A DNA stretch of 64,000 nucleotides from Alphaproteobacteria bacterium (GCA_021775805.1 JAJFHD010000087.1:47155-111154), one strand, 5' to 3'; shown: positions 25,647 to 35,540, counted from the first letter of the stretch. The notes: generated by a model from the sequence alone, not told the origin. Numbers and translations: made by a program.

Positions 25647-26876
25647 TCATCGCTTCACAGGGCCAAACGCCTGGCCGCTCTCTGATACCAATCTCATGGC
25701 CAAAACTTCGTTGTAGGTGCTCTCGAGGATTGCAAGCGCCTTCGACTCTGTAAATCGTGTTTTGTAGGTTCGTCGCGCGGCAATACCCATCTGGTCGATG
25801 CGATTGCTTGCAGCCACCTGGGTTATGGCGCTGGCTAGATCTTTCGCGTTGCCGGGACGAACGTGCAATCCGGTTACACCGTCTTCGATCAACTCCACCA
25901 GTGAACCCAGATGAGATGCGATGACGGGTGTGCCTGCCGAGAAACTTTCGGCGAGGGTCATGGGAAACCCCTCGTAGCAAATCGATGGCAGAACCAGGGC
26001 GCGTGCTTTCGCCAGTCGTTCTTGCACTTCCCTTCTGGTCTTCACACCTAGAAAACGAACATTGTTGGGTGCGCCGACTTTGAGATCTGCCTCCAATGGA
26101 CCCTCACCGATAATGTCGATTTGGGCGGTTGTAAGGTGTGCCGCCTGCAGCAGATGACGAACCCCCTTTTCCTCACTCAACCGACCTACGTAGACGATGC
26201 CGTCACGGTTTTGCCACGCCGGTTCCCCAGAATCTTCTGCCGTGTTGTGTTTAACCACAATCCGTTCTTCGGGAAAGCCCGCCGATACAAATGTCCTACG
26301 GGCAAATTCAGAGAGCACAATGTAGCGATCGACATCGGCCTGCCATGTGCCCCGTCGCCGGTGGTGGTCGATCATGTGAGCGAGTGGCAGTGATCCGGCA
26401 AATGAGTCTCGATAACACCGGTGCACCGCCCCCCAGTATGGCGTGCCGTCGATGCACTTGTGGCAGGGCTTTCCGTCACGCATCAACATGGCGCCGGCGC
26501 AAACCGTCCGGTAGTTGTGCAGCGTTTGCACGACGCCGATGCCCATTTGTCTGGCTGCTCGGTAGATGGCCGGTGAAAACAACGGGAAGAAGTTGTGAAC
26601 ATGCAGAATGTCGGGCCGGCATTGCTGCAGAGCCTCGGTAATCCGGTGAACACCGTCGCTGTTATGGGCGACGCGGACAGCGGCCTGAAACTTGTCCTTC
26701 ACCGTACGGATCTCGTCGTTGCTGATGACGGCTTCGAAGACCTTATGTCCGGCATTTCGAAGCAGGTCGACATCGTACGCCATGGCGGTGTCTTCGCCGC
26801 CGCCGATCTGGTAGCGGTTATGGGCAATCAGGATGCGGAGGGGCCGGGCAGGGGTTACCTGTGGACGCGAGTTCAT
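25647..26876 (-). CDS. GT4-family glycosyltransferase
   Basis: 409 residues. The N-terminal domain opens with LRILIAHNRYQIGGGEDTAM, and VQTLHNYRTVCAGAMLMRDG followed by a CHKCIDG pair is typical of a subgroup of polysaccharide GT4 enzymes. The C-terminal donor domain has VYVGRLSEEKGVRHLLQAA, FLGVKTRREVQERL and EGFPMTLAESFSAGTPVIAS (E-x7-E). It transfers a sugar from a nucleotide donor to the lipid-linked repeat unit at the cytoplasmic face. Its start overlaps the end of the flippase gene by 4 nt, so the two are coupled. Confidence 0.88.
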   Translation of the reverse strand: MNSRPQVTPARPLRILIAHNRYQIGGGEDTAMAYDVDLLRNAGHKVFEAVISNDEIRTVKDKFQAAVRVAHNSDGVHRITEALQQCRPDILHVHNFFPLFSPAIYRAARQMGIGVVQTLHNYRTVCAGAMLMRDGKPCHKCIDGTPYWGAVHRCYRDSFAGSLPLAHMIDHHRRRGTWQADVDRYIVLSEFARRTFVSAGFPEERIVVKHNTAEDSGEPAWQNRDGIVYVGRLSEEKGVRHLLQAAHLTTAQIDIIGEGPLEADLKVGAPNNVRFLGVKTRREVQERLAKARALVLPSICYEGFPMTLAESFSAGTPVIASHLGSLVELIEDGVTGLHVRPGNAKDLASAITQVAASNRIDQMGIAARRTYKTRFTESKALAILESTYNEVLAMRLVSESGQAFGPVKR

Positions 26877-28207
26877 CGTGTGCTCTCCCCCGAACCGGAG
26901 AACTGGTCGGCGGCCAGCCGATCATTTGCTCTTGTGTGTTGAACGATCTCATAGCCGATCCAGCAGATGCAGATGACGTGCGCCAACAGGATATCGAGTG
27001 CCGCGCCGATGAGGCCAAGCTCAGTGATCGCCGGATAGGCCAGTGCGAGTGCGGCAGCGGAACTGACCAGATAGGCCCGGAATATGGCGTCCGTGCGTTC
27101 CACCGAGCGCAGATAATAGGACCACACTGTCCGAGGCAAGGAAATGGCGTATGTCACGGCATAGATATAGAGGACGGATGCATACCGGGCATAGTCCGAT
27201 CCAAACAGAGTGCCGAGCCAGAATTCCGCCGGTACGGCAATAAGAAGAATGATCGGCAGTGTCATTGCGCACAGCATGGCGGTTTGGCGTGTTAGATACG
27301 CCCGTAGTCGCCGAAGGCCGCCTCTGCGCATTTCCTCGGCGGCCTGGCGGGGCAGAAAGTTCTCCATGGCCAGTACGATGAAATGGGTGGCGCCGAGAAG
27401 ATAGGTACCTGCTCGCATGGCGCCCACCGCTTCGTCGCCGAGGTGAAGGCTGACCCCAATCCAGATCAGTTGCTCGTGACCGGCAGAGACAACCAGCATG
27501 AGGACGAGCCATCGGGCAATGCGCCAATGGCGGCCCCAGACTTCCCGCATGAGGCGAAGCCGGGGCGTCCGAGTGAACAGGCCTAGCGCGGTTGGGAGAA
27601 AGACCGGAAGGGCGGAAACGCCCAGCGCAAGGATGACGAATGACGCGTCGATGTCATGGCCAAGATAGCTGCCGCCGGCAAGCAACGCGGCAAACAGGGC
27701 AAACCTGGCGAGGTCCATTATCAGGGCCAGATGCCCGGATTGCCGCGCGAACAATATCCGCCGGACAACGATCTGGCCGCTCTGGAACGCGGTCACGGCA
27801 AACACCGCAAATCCCAGACTGAGGCCGAGTTCAATCCCGCGGACGGAGTAGATTGCACCGGCAATGGCCAGAACAGCCAATCCGAATCCGATGGCCAGGG
27901 CAAACCCCCAGATGGCGACGGCGGCGAAATATTCCCGCGATCTTTGCGCCCGGTTGCCGGCCAGGGTCATCATCGGCGCCGTAACGGCTATGTCGTGAAT
28001 CATGTTGGCGAAAGTGGCGATCATCAGGATCAGGGTGAACTTGCCGAATTCCGCGATCCCCAGATAGCGTGCGGCCGCTATTCCGATCACGAAATTGGAA
28101 CCGCTGACGACCAGTTGGTTCGACATCGACCACAGCATGTTGCGATGGCTCGTCAGGCGAGCCCGATACGACGCGAACGGAGTAGATATGTGTGTTGTGG
28201 CGGTCAT
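26873..28207 (-). CDS. Wzx-type oligosaccharide flippase (MOP superfamily)
   Basis: 444 residues from ATG 28207 (MTATTHIS). Twelve or so predicted helices with the polysaccharide-biosynthesis beginning MLWSMSNQLVVSGSNFVIGI then AARYLGIAEFGKFTLIL, the usual N-terminal pattern of Wzx/RfbX exporters. It would flip the undecaprenyl-linked repeat unit across the inner membrane. Coupled by ATGA overlap to the downstream GT4 gene. A longer start at 28228 is open but unsupported. Confidence 0.83.
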   Translation of the reverse strand: MTATTHISTPFASYRARLTSHRNMLWSMSNQLVVSGSNFVIGIAAARYLGIAEFGKFTLILMIATFANMIHDIAVTAPMMTLAGNRAQRSREYFAAVAIWGFALAIGFGLAVLAIAGAIYSVRGIELGLSLGFAVFAVTAFQSGQIVVRRILFARQSGHLALIMDLARFALFAALLAGGSYLGHDIDASFVILALGVSALPVFLPTALGLFTRTPRLRLMREVWGRHWRIARWLVLMLVVSAGHEQLIWIGVSLHLGDEAVGAMRAGTYLLGATHFIVLAMENFLPRQAAEEMRRGGLRRLRAYLTRQTAMLCAMTLPIILLIAVPAEFWLGTLFGSDYARYASVLYIYAVTYAISLPRTVWSYYLRSVERTDAIFRAYLVSSAAALALAYPAITELGLIGAALDILLAHVICICWIGYEIVQHTRANDRLAADQFSGSGESTR

Positions 28208-28484
28208 ATATCCAGACAAAGGGTGCACGGCGGAGTCTCTGCCTTGCGACCAGCAAGACCCGTGCCGTTGCGACGTCGGCGACGAGAAAATCGCGGCCTT
28301 TGCGGTGCAATCTATCAGTTGCAGTGATAATTAACGGTAACCTGTTGGTTTTAAGGTTAAAGCGCTGTTTGAGAGTGGCCCAAAAACAGGTCTTGTTTGT
28401 CCGACTCTGACCGGTTCTGGTCCGAAATTTGCTTCATGACAGCGAAGAGTCCTGATTTGGTTCAGTCTGCGGGTGCGCCCGGCA

Positions 28485-30167
28485 ATGAGGTCCATTTTGA
28501 AACAAAACCAAAAGCCTGCCTGGTTGGGGACATGCCTGAAGATCGCACTTCTGGGTCTGTTCGTGTGGGCGACCAATGCGGGCGTTGCTGAAAGGGTTAC
28601 CCTTCTGCTTGACCAGGAAAGGTTTCGGGCCGTCGTCTTGTATGCCGGACTTTGGGGAGGGTGTGTTGCCTGCCTGTTGATTGCTGCATTTCATCCCCGG
28701 TTGCGTTGGCGTCTGGCGTGGGGATGCCTGATTGCGGCAACGACGTTTGCCGGATATCTGTTCATGCTGATAAGCGGCTCGCAGATGACCGTCTTCCACG
28801 CCATCACGCTCTGGTCGGCTACCGCCGATGCCGGGCGCGCGTTCTGGTTCTACCAGACGGATGTAGCGCTGGCGGCCGGTATTGCCCTGTTCGGCCTTTG
28901 TGTGGTTGCCGCAAAACCACCGGCCCTTCGGCCATGGATGGACCGGTGGATGGGCCCGCTTTCACTGGCCCCTGCCGGTCCGGTGCTGGCGCTAGCTGTC
29001 ATGATCATGTTCAGGATCGGCAATGACACGGTGGCCATGCCGCAGCAGTTCACACCGCTCGCAATCGGGACGGTTGCCGCAATCAGTCTCGCCAGATACG
29101 ACCTGCCGGAAAAAGCCGCTCTGACAGTCAAGCCCGAACGGGTGCCAACTGTACGCCATGTGGTTTTGGTCGTGGATGAAAGCATAGGTGCGGACGTGGT
29201 TTCGCTTGAAGCTGGCAATCCGGTAACGCCCTATCTACGGTCGATCCGTGACCGGATCGTCGACTTTGGCGTTGCGTCGTCGGTTGCCAACTGCAGCTCC
29301 GCTTCCAATGCGATCCTCAGGTATGGCGGCGGACAGAGGGATTTGCGGCGCACGCTCAAGGACAGCCCGTACCTTTGGGACTATGCGCGACAAGCGGGTT
29401 TTAGGACCGTCTATTTCGATGCCGGCGCACAGAACATCAAGAACACCGACACGCTGCAGAATTTCATGACGCTCAAGGAAGCGGCGCTGATTGACGAGTT
29501 TGTCACGATAACCGGCGGCGCCATTCCCCTGCTTGACCGGAAGCTGGCGCAAAGGCTCGGGGAAGTGCTCTCGAGATCCGAGCCTCAGTTCGTCTATATC
29601 AACAAGAACGGTTCACATTTTCCCTATGATGCCAGCTATCCTGCCGATCATGCGCTGTTTACACCGTCCGAACGGGATTCTTCGGGTCCGGTAACGCAAG
29701 AACAGCGTATCAACTCCTATCGGAATGCCGTGAACTGGGCGGTCGACGGGTTCTTTGAGGATTTGCTGGCCCGAACCGGCCTGCAGGATACGGCGCTGCT
29801 CTACACCTCCGATCACGGTCAGAACCTGGAACTCGGGCGTCTGACACATTGCTCGGCCGCCGGTGCCGATCCGGCTGAAGGCCGCGTGCCCTTGATGGTC
29901 CTTTCGGACCATGCCGGAATACGAAAAATGTTCGAGGATGGCGCTGCCCTCAACAAGGACAGGGCCAGCCAGTACGCTGTCTTCCCGACTTTGCTCGAAT
30001 TGTTCGGTTATGACTCAGCTGATCTGGGATCCGGGTATGGCGGCAGTCTGTTTGTCAGTGCTACGGATCCTCAGGCTTTTGTCTCCGGTGACGTCTTTGG
30101 TATGTTTGGAGAAGAGTTGCAATGGAACGTCATTGAAGAAACCAACCTTGTCCGGCACATGGACTGA
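28485..30167 (+). CDS. Sulfatase-fold membrane phosphotransferase (EptA/LTA-synthase-like)
   Basis: 560 residues from ATG 28485 (a GTG at 28473 is also in frame). Four to five N-terminal helices are followed by a soluble alkaline-phosphatase-fold domain: HVVLVVDESIGADVVSL supplies the first metal ligands, SSVANCSSASNAILRYGG contains the likely Ser/Thr nucleophile region, INKNGSHFPYD and LLYTSDHGQNLE supply further ligands. This architecture is that of phosphoethanolamine or glycerophosphate transferases that decorate lipid A or polysaccharides at the periplasmic face. It sits divergent from the flippase and next to the exopolysaccharide genes, so decoration of that polymer is plausible. Confidence 0.8.
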   Translation: MRSILKQNQKPAWLGTCLKIALLGLFVWATNAGVAERVTLLLDQERFRAVVLYAGLWGGCVACLLIAAFHPRLRWRLAWGCLIAATTFAGYLFMLISGSQMTVFHAITLWSATADAGRAFWFYQTDVALAAGIALFGLCVVAAKPPALRPWMDRWMGPLSLAPAGPVLALAVMIMFRIGNDTVAMPQQFTPLAIGTVAAISLARYDLPEKAALTVKPERVPTVRHVVLVVDESIGADVVSLEAGNPVTPYLRSIRDRIVDFGVASSVANCSSASNAILRYGGGQRDLRRTLKDSPYLWDYARQAGFRTVYFDAGAQNIKNTDTLQNFMTLKEAALIDEFVTITGGAIPLLDRKLAQRLGEVLSRSEPQFVYINKNGSHFPYDASYPADHALFTPSERDSSGPVTQEQRINSYRNAVNWAVDGFFEDLLARTGLQDTALLYTSDHGQNLELGRLTHCSAAGADPAEGRVPLMVLSDHAGIRKMFEDGAALNKDRASQYAVFPTLLELFGYDSADLGSGYGGSLFVSATDPQAFVSGDVFGMFGEELQWNVIEETNLVRHMD

Positions 30168-30188
30168 GGTTGGAATCGTTCAGGCCGT

Positions 30189-31661
30189 TCAGAGCGTCAC
30201 CGTCACCGCCTTGACTTCGCAGTAAGCGCCGAGGGCTGCCATGCCCTTTTCCCGGCCGATGCCGCTGTCCTTCATGCCGCCGAACGGCACGGTGTCTCCG
30301 GCGCCGTGGTATCCGTTGATGAATACCTGGCCGGCTTCGGCCGCCCTGGCGAAACGCATTGCCTGGCTGATGTCTCTTGTGTGAACCCCTGCAGCGAGAC
30401 CGTAAGCCGTCGAATTTGCAATCTCGATGGCCTGATCGATGTCGTCCACCGGTATGACGCTGAGGACCGGTCCGAAGACTTCCGCTTGTGCCAGTTCGTC
30501 GTCTGGCGCGACATTGCCGGCAATCGTCGGTTCAAAGAAAAAGCCGCCTTCACATCCAGCGATCGTCGCCGGGTTTCCGCCAATCAGGATCTCGATGCCG
30601 CGTTGGCGTGCCCGGTCGGTGAATCCGGCCACCCTCTGCAGCTGGCGTGCGGAGATCAATGGTCCCATGTCAGGATTGTTCAGCCCGTGATCCAGGCTCA
30701 TGGTCCGGGTCTGCGCAATCAACCCGTCCACGAGTTCGTCGTGAATCCCCCTCTGTGCGAGCAGCCTGGTGCCTGCAGAACAGATTTGGCCGGCATTCTT
30801 GTAGATCCCGGCCAGCACATCCGGGATGGCCCGGTCCAGGTCCGCATCGTTCAAAACAAGATGCGGCGACTTGCCGCCCAGTTCCAGAGTGACCGAGGCA
30901 AGATGGGTGGCCGCGGCCGTCATGACCTTCTTGCCGGTCGGCACTGAACCGGTAAACGTGACATGCCGAACGTCCGGGTGCTCGCTCAGGGCCTGGCCGG
31001 CAACATCGCCTCGGCCTGGGACGACATTGATGACACCCTTCGGCAGACCGGCATCTTCCAGCAATTCCACCAGCATGAGTGCGGTCAGCGGGGTATCCTC
31101 GGCGGGTTTCACCACAGCAGTATTGCCACAGGCAAGTGCCGGGGCGATGCCGCGCGCTACCATTGAAACGGGCACGTTCCAGGGGACGATATGGCCGGTC
31201 ACGCCAATCGGCACTCGTTCTGTGAAACAAACCTTGTTTTGCCCCAAGGGAACTGTCGTGCCTTCCAGTTTGTCTACTAGCCCCGCGTAATAGGTGAAAT
31301 AATCTGCGGTGCGTTGCACGGTTGCCTCGGCGTCGCGCAGAGGTTTGCCGCTGTCCAAGGTTTCGACCAGGGCGAGACGCTTGGCGTCGGCACGAATGCG
31401 TTCGCCGCATCGATGGAGCAACTGTCCGCGGGCTTTTGGCGTGATCTCGGACCAGGGACCTCTCAGCGCGGTTTTTGCGGCGGCGACGGCTGCAGCGATA
31501 TCATCCGAGTTACCGGCGGGGACCGACTGGAGCGTGTGGCCGGATCCGGGATCGAGGGTTTCGATCTGATCGCGATCGCCCGCGGTTACTTGGTGGCCAT
31601 CGATCCACATGTAATCCGGCAATGGCCCTGCCGACTCAATGGCGTCGCGCCAACGGCTCAA
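30189..31661 (-). CDS. NAD(P)-dependent aldehyde dehydrogenase
   Basis: 490 residues, the usual ALDH length. Motifs: PWNVPVSMVARGIAPALACG near 150, FTGSVPTGKKVM near 228, ELGGKSPHLV near 252 (general base Glu) and NAGQICSAGTRL near 285 with the catalytic Cys, then EVFGPVLSVIPVDD near 383. The family oxidises aldehydes, including betaine aldehyde and semialdehydes. It is the last gene of the minus-strand TcuA-GntR-ALDH operon, and its ATG overlaps the stop of the GntR gene (31658-31661). Confidence 0.92.
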   Translation of the reverse strand: MSRWRDAIESAGPLPDYMWIDGHQVTAGDRDQIETLDPGSGHTLQSVPAGNSDDIAAAVAAAKTALRGPWSEITPKARGQLLHRCGERIRADAKRLALVETLDSGKPLRDAEATVQRTADYFTYYAGLVDKLEGTTVPLGQNKVCFTERVPIGVTGHIVPWNVPVSMVARGIAPALACGNTAVVKPAEDTPLTALMLVELLEDAGLPKGVINVVPGRGDVAGQALSEHPDVRHVTFTGSVPTGKKVMTAAATHLASVTLELGGKSPHLVLNDADLDRAIPDVLAGIYKNAGQICSAGTRLLAQRGIHDELVDGLIAQTRTMSLDHGLNNPDMGPLISARQLQRVAGFTDRARQRGIEILIGGNPATIAGCEGGFFFEPTIAGNVAPDDELAQAEVFGPVLSVIPVDDIDQAIEIANSTAYGLAAGVHTRDISQAMRFARAAEAGQVFINGYHGAGDTVPFGGMKDSGIGREKGMAALGAYCEVKAVTVTL

Positions 31662-32356
31662 GTTACGTCCTCCTCGATCATAAGACGCAGGCGGGCCCGG
31701 TGAGCCGCGGCGATGTGGGCTCGCGCCGCTTCTTCTGCCCTGTCCGGGTCTCTCTTGCGGATTTCCTCGACAATCTTTTTGTGTTCGGTTGCCGCAGTTT
31801 TTGCCCTCCCCGGAACTGCAAAAGTAGTGCCGCGCAACAGAGCCAGGGCGTTTCGCAACTGCTCGAGCGTCTGCAGCAGATAGCGGTTATGCGCGGCGGC
31901 ATAGATCGTTTCGTGGAACTGCCGGTTGATGGCGGCAAGCTTTTCAGGCACGTCCGCGGATGCATCGGCGCGTTCGAGCAATACACTCAGCATGTCGATT
32001 TCAGCGTCATCGATGTGGCGGGCGGCGAGCCTTGCTGCGGCACCCTCGAGCACTTCGCGCATGGCGTACAGCTCGCTGACCTGCTGGCGGTCCAGTTTTG
32101 CGACCACGACACCACGCCAGGATTCAAACCCCACGAGACCTTCCGATTCCAGCCGACGCAGGGCTTCGCGCACAGGCGTGCGGGAGACACCGAGCCAGGT
32201 CGCCACTTCGGTCTCCCGAATGCGTTCCCCGGGGGCGTATCGTCCCGTGCGAATCGCCTCGCGGATGCGTTTGCTGACGTGATCGGCGCGGGAACGGTTT
32301 TCGCTGCTGGCGGGTTTGCGCTTTTTGATCGGAATGGCAACAACCTTTTCGGTCAT
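31658..32356 (-). CDS. GntR-family (FCD subgroup) transcriptional regulator
   Basis: 232 residues from ATG 32356. The N-terminal winged helix is RIREAIRTGRYAPGERIRET followed by EVATWLGVSRTPVREALRRL; the all-helical FCD ligand domain follows with the metal-site pattern in LAAINRQFHETIYAAAHN and EHKKIVEEI. FCD regulators bind small organic acids, often with a metal. The gene overlaps both neighbours by ATGA (32353-32356 and 31658-31661). A matching perfect palindrome sits in the divergent promoter at 33915-33926. The longer frame to 32632 is a read-through of the TcuA coding sequence in another frame. Confidence 0.9.
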   Translation of the reverse strand: MTEKVVAIPIKKRKPASSENRSRADHVSKRIREAIRTGRYAPGERIRETEVATWLGVSRTPVREALRRLESEGLVGFESWRGVVVAKLDRQQVSELYAMREVLEGAAARLAARHIDDAEIDMLSVLLERADASADVPEKLAAINRQFHETIYAAAHNRYLLQTLEQLRNALALLRGTTFAVPGRAKTAATEHKKIVEEIRKRDPDRAEEAARAHIAAAHRARLRLMIEEDVT

Positions 32357-33873
32357 TCGGCGGCTCCCGCGATTGAGCGAACCGACGTTGCCGCCGACGT
32401 GCCGGCCAATCGACCGAAGACGGAGCCTGCCATGAGTCCCGTGCCGCCAGGGTAGTTGAAATAGAACAGCCCGCCGACCAGCTCGCCCGCCGCGTAAAGG
32501 CCCGGGATCGGGCCAAGATCGCTGTCGAGCACGTTGCCGGATGTGTCGATCCGCAGGCCGCCGAAGGTAAAGGTGATTCCGCAGGTGACGGCAAAGGCTT
32601 CGAACGGGCCTTCGTCGATGGTGTTGGCCCAATTGGATTTGGGAATCGCAAGGCCGTCAGTCCCGCGGCCGTCCTTGATATTGGGATTGAACGGCACCGC
32701 GCGCTGCACTGCCGCATTGTAGGCGGCGATCGTGGCCTGGGCCTGGCTGGCGTTGACGCCTTCGAGCTTCGGTAACAACTCCTCCAGAGTATCGGCTCGA
32801 ACTTTGGTGACCTCGCGGATGCGGTACTCGTCGCGTTGCAGATGGGTGACCTTGCTGTCGAAAATCTGCCAGGCAAATTGCCCCGGTTGCTGCAGGATAA
32901 CGGCGCCGTACTTCGCATAGGTGTAGTTGCGGAAATCAGCGCCTTCATCGACAAAACGTTCGCCCTTGGCATTGATCATGATGGCGAACGGATAGGAGTG
33001 CTTCTGAAAGCCGTCGCCGACGGAAAGATCGCCAAACTCCGGGGCATTTAGATCCCAGCCGACCGCATGGGAGCCGGACCAATGGCCATAGGGCGCGGCA
33101 CCGATGTCGAGGGCCATGCGAATGCCGTCGCCGGTATTGAAGCGCGAACCACGGACCTTGGCCAGGTCCCAGCCGGGACCCAGATACCGCGTGCGCCATT
33201 CGTGGTTGGCCTCAAAGCCGCCTGACGCAAGGATTACAGCGCCGGCCTGCACATGATGTACTGCGCCTGCGTGTTTCACTTCAACGCCCGTTACGCCCTG
33301 AGCGCCGGCGTCAAGTGAAAGCGCCTTGGCCCGGTAACAGATCTGGATGCCGGCCCTGAGTGCGGCATCCGTGAGGCCGTCGACCAGTCCGGGACCACCG
33401 CCCCAGGCCTCGACTGTCAGGCCGCCCCAGAACTTGAAACGGCCGTCGACCTTGAACGCCTGCCGGCCCCAGATTGGTTGAAAGCGGATACCCTTGGTGC
33501 GCATCCATAAAAGGGTTTCGCGGCTGCGCGTCACCAGCAGTTCGGTGAGGTCCGGATCACAGCGATACTCTGTGATGCGTCCCATATCGTCAAAGAACTG
33601 GTCTTGCGTGTAGGTGCCGAAATCGGTTGTCCCGACCTCGTCGTCGGTCAGGTCAGGCATCAGCGCGCGCAAATCGTCGACGCCGTCGTAGACACACCGG
33701 ATCGCGCCTGCCGTGAAGCGGCTGTTGCCGCCGGACTCTTCATGCGGCGCGCGTTCCAGAACAAGCACGCTGGCGCCACTCTCGCGCGCCGACAAGGCCG
33801 CGCAAAGGGCTGCATTGCCGCCGCCCACGACAACGACATCAACCGAGCCGGGGATGGGATTGCTGGTGTTCAT
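32353..33873 (-). CDS. tcuA: FAD-dependent tricarballylate dehydrogenase-like (fumarate reductase flavoprotein family)
   Basis: 506 residues. The N-terminal FAD motif VDVVVVGGGNAALCAALSAR is at about 11-30, followed by ERAPHEESGGNSRFTAG. The mid-region ILASGGFEANHEWR and the C-terminal GLYAAGELVGGLFYFNYPGG are typical of TcuA, which oxidises tricarballylate to cis-aconitate. The electron-transfer partner TcuB is not seen in the window. Substrate specificity cannot be fixed from motifs; other FAD-dependent dicarboxylate or ketosteroid-type dehydrogenases share the fold. First gene of the minus-strand operon, divergent from the MttB-like gene. Confidence 0.78.
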   Translation of the reverse strand: MNTSNPIPGSVDVVVVGGGNAALCAALSARESGASVLVLERAPHEESGGNSRFTAGAIRCVYDGVDDLRALMPDLTDDEVGTTDFGTYTQDQFFDDMGRITEYRCDPDLTELLVTRSRETLLWMRTKGIRFQPIWGRQAFKVDGRFKFWGGLTVEAWGGGPGLVDGLTDAALRAGIQICYRAKALSLDAGAQGVTGVEVKHAGAVHHVQAGAVILASGGFEANHEWRTRYLGPGWDLAKVRGSRFNTGDGIRMALDIGAAPYGHWSGSHAVGWDLNAPEFGDLSVGDGFQKHSYPFAIMINAKGERFVDEGADFRNYTYAKYGAVILQQPGQFAWQIFDSKVTHLQRDEYRIREVTKVRADTLEELLPKLEGVNASQAQATIAAYNAAVQRAVPFNPNIKDGRGTDGLAIPKSNWANTIDEGPFEAFAVTCGITFTFGGLRIDTSGNVLDSDLGPIPGLYAAGELVGGLFYFNYPGGTGLMAGSVFGRLAGTSAATSVRSIAGAAE

Positions 33874-33914
33874 CCGTCAATTGCTTCTTGCCAAACCGGT
33901 GAAGTTGACGCAAG

Positions 33915-33942
33915 ATTGTATACAATTGAACACACTTGTAAA
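33915..33942 (-). promoter_or_regulatory. Minus-strand promoter with overlapping GntR-type operator
   Basis: ATTGTATACAAT at 33915-33926 is a perfect 12-bp palindrome of the TnGTnnnACnA type bound by FCD-family GntR regulators. On the minus strand the palindrome overlaps a -10 box TACAAT (complement of 33915-33920), with a -35 box TTTACA (complement of 33937-33942) 16 nt away. Binding of the regulator encoded at 31658-32356 would block this promoter and could also affect the divergent gene at 33984. The regulator-site link is inferred. Confidence 0.65.
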
Positions 33943-33983
33943 GACGGGCAGAGCGGCATGTGTATTCAGACGGGACCAGCCTG

Positions 33984-35540
33984 ATGACTGAACAGGCGGC
34001 GGTGCGGGAAAAGCTCCAAAGGCGCGGGCGGGCCGCCCGAAGGGACGGAGATGAGACGCTCGAGCCTGCCGCTGTCTGGCCGGGTGTCTTGGGGGGGCGG
34101 TACAAGCCCCTGTCCGACACTGAAATCGCTGCGGTACACGAAGCCACACTGCATCTGCTCGAGACGCTGGGTCTCAGTCAGGCGATTCCCTCAACTGTAG
34201 AAAAAGTTACGGCACGAGGCGGTTCTCTGACCGAGGACGGCAGATTGCTGTTTCCGCGTGATCTGGTGCTGGAGTGCATCGAGACAGCTCGCCGTGACAT
34301 CGTTCTTTACGGTCAGCGTGACGGGCTTGAAATCGACATGTCCGGTGCCCGGGTCCATTTCGGTTCAGGGGGTGCATCGCCCAGCATTGTCGATCTGGAC
34401 ACCGGTGCCTACCGCAGCGCTACTGCAAAAGACCTTTACGATGCCGCTCGTCTGGTCGATACGCTGGACAACGTCCATGTCTTCAGCCGTTCGATGGTGG
34501 CGACGGATGCTCCCAACCCTCATGCCCTCGACATCAACACCGCCTATGCCGTGACCGCCGGTACGGCCAAGCATGTCTGCATCAGTTGTTCGGACCCGGC
34601 ACACATGCCCGATATCGCATCGCTGTGCTACACCGTGGCGGGCAGTGAAGCAGCGTTCCGGGCACGGCCGTTCATGACCATCATGGTGTGCCATGTGGTA
34701 CCGCCCATGCGCTTTGCTGAAGAAGCCATGGCGACCATCGAGGCCGCAATCCTTGCAGGCTTCCCGGTGCAGATTATTTCTGCCGGGCAGGCCGGTGCCA
34801 CAAGCCCCGCCACGATCGCCGGTTCTCTGGTGCAGGCGGTCGCGGAGACCCTGGCGGGTTTTGTTTTTGCCCGTCTGGTGGATCCGGACGCACGGGTTAT
34901 ATTTGCTCCGAAGCCACTTGTCGCCGATCTGCGCACCGGCGCCATGTCGGGCGGCGGCGGCGAACAGGCCATTCTGATGGCCGCGGCCGCCCAGATGGGG
35001 AGGTACTACGATCTGCCAACCAGTTCGATCGCCGGCATTACCGACGCCAAGATCGCCGATGCGCAACACGGTTCGGAAAAATGCCTGGCGGTCAGCCTTG
35101 CGGCTCATGCCGGTTCAAATCTGATCACCCAGGCAGGCGGCATGCAGGCAAGCCTGCTCGGCTGCGCCCTTGAGTCATATGTTGTCGATAATGACATGCT
35201 GGGAAACATATTGCGTTCCGTGCGCGGCGTGGAAGCCGATGCCGAGGCCATAGCGGCGGATGTCATTGCCGACGTCTGCCGTGGCGAGGGACATTACCTG
35301 GGCCACGCGCAGACGCTTGCACGGATGAAGTCGGACTATTTTTACCCTGCGGTAAGTGATCGCCGGACACCATCGGACTGGGAAGCCGACGGCGCCGAGG
35401 ATGTGCGAACCCAGGCTGTGAAACACACCAGGGATGTGTTGAAGACCCACTTTCCCGATCATCTCAGCGAAGCGACCGATCGTATCTTGCGTCAGAATTT
35501 TGACCTGCTGCTTTCGCGCAGCGATATCGGCAGGGCCTGA
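33984..35540 (+). CDS. MttB-superfamily (trimethylamine methyltransferase-like) protein, non-pyrrolysine
   Basis: 518 residues from ATG 33984. It matches the COG5598 MttB family over its length: VLGGRYKPLSDTEIAAVHEA near 37, VHFGSGGASPSIVDLDTG near 130, NVHVFSRSMVATDAPNP near 160 and GGGGEQAILMAAAAQMGRYY near 330. No in-frame amber codon occurs, so it belongs with the non-Pyl members such as glycine betaine methyltransferase MtgB. These transfer a methyl group to a corrinoid protein, but no corrinoid protein gene is in this window. Its stop overlaps the next start at 35540. Confidence 0.82.
   Translation: MTEQAAVREKLQRRGRAARRDGDETLEPAAVWPGVLGGRYKPLSDTEIAAVHEATLHLLETLGLSQAIPSTVEKVTARGGSLTEDGRLLFPRDLVLECIETARRDIVLYGQRDGLEIDMSGARVHFGSGGASPSIVDLDTGAYRSATAKDLYDAARLVDTLDNVHVFSRSMVATDAPNPHALDINTAYAVTAGTAKHVCISCSDPAHMPDIASLCYTVAGSEAAFRARPFMTIMVCHVVPPMRFAEEAMATIEAAILAGFPVQIISAGQAGATSPATIAGSLVQAVAETLAGFVFARLVDPDARVIFAPKPLVADLRTGAMSGGGGEQAILMAAAAQMGRYYDLPTSSIAGITDAKIADAQHGSEKCLAVSLAAHAGSNLITQAGGMQASLLGCALESYVVDNDMLGNILRSVRGVEADAEAIAADVIADVCRGEGHYLGHAQTLARMKSDYFYPAVSDRRTPSDWEADGAEDVRTQAVKHTRDVLKTHFPDHLSEATDRILRQNFDLLLSRSDIGRA

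Noticed and set aside
33984..35540. Pyrrolysine-containing trimethylamine methyltransferase
   Set aside because: No in-frame amber codon interrupts the MttB-like frame, and no pyl genes are nearby.
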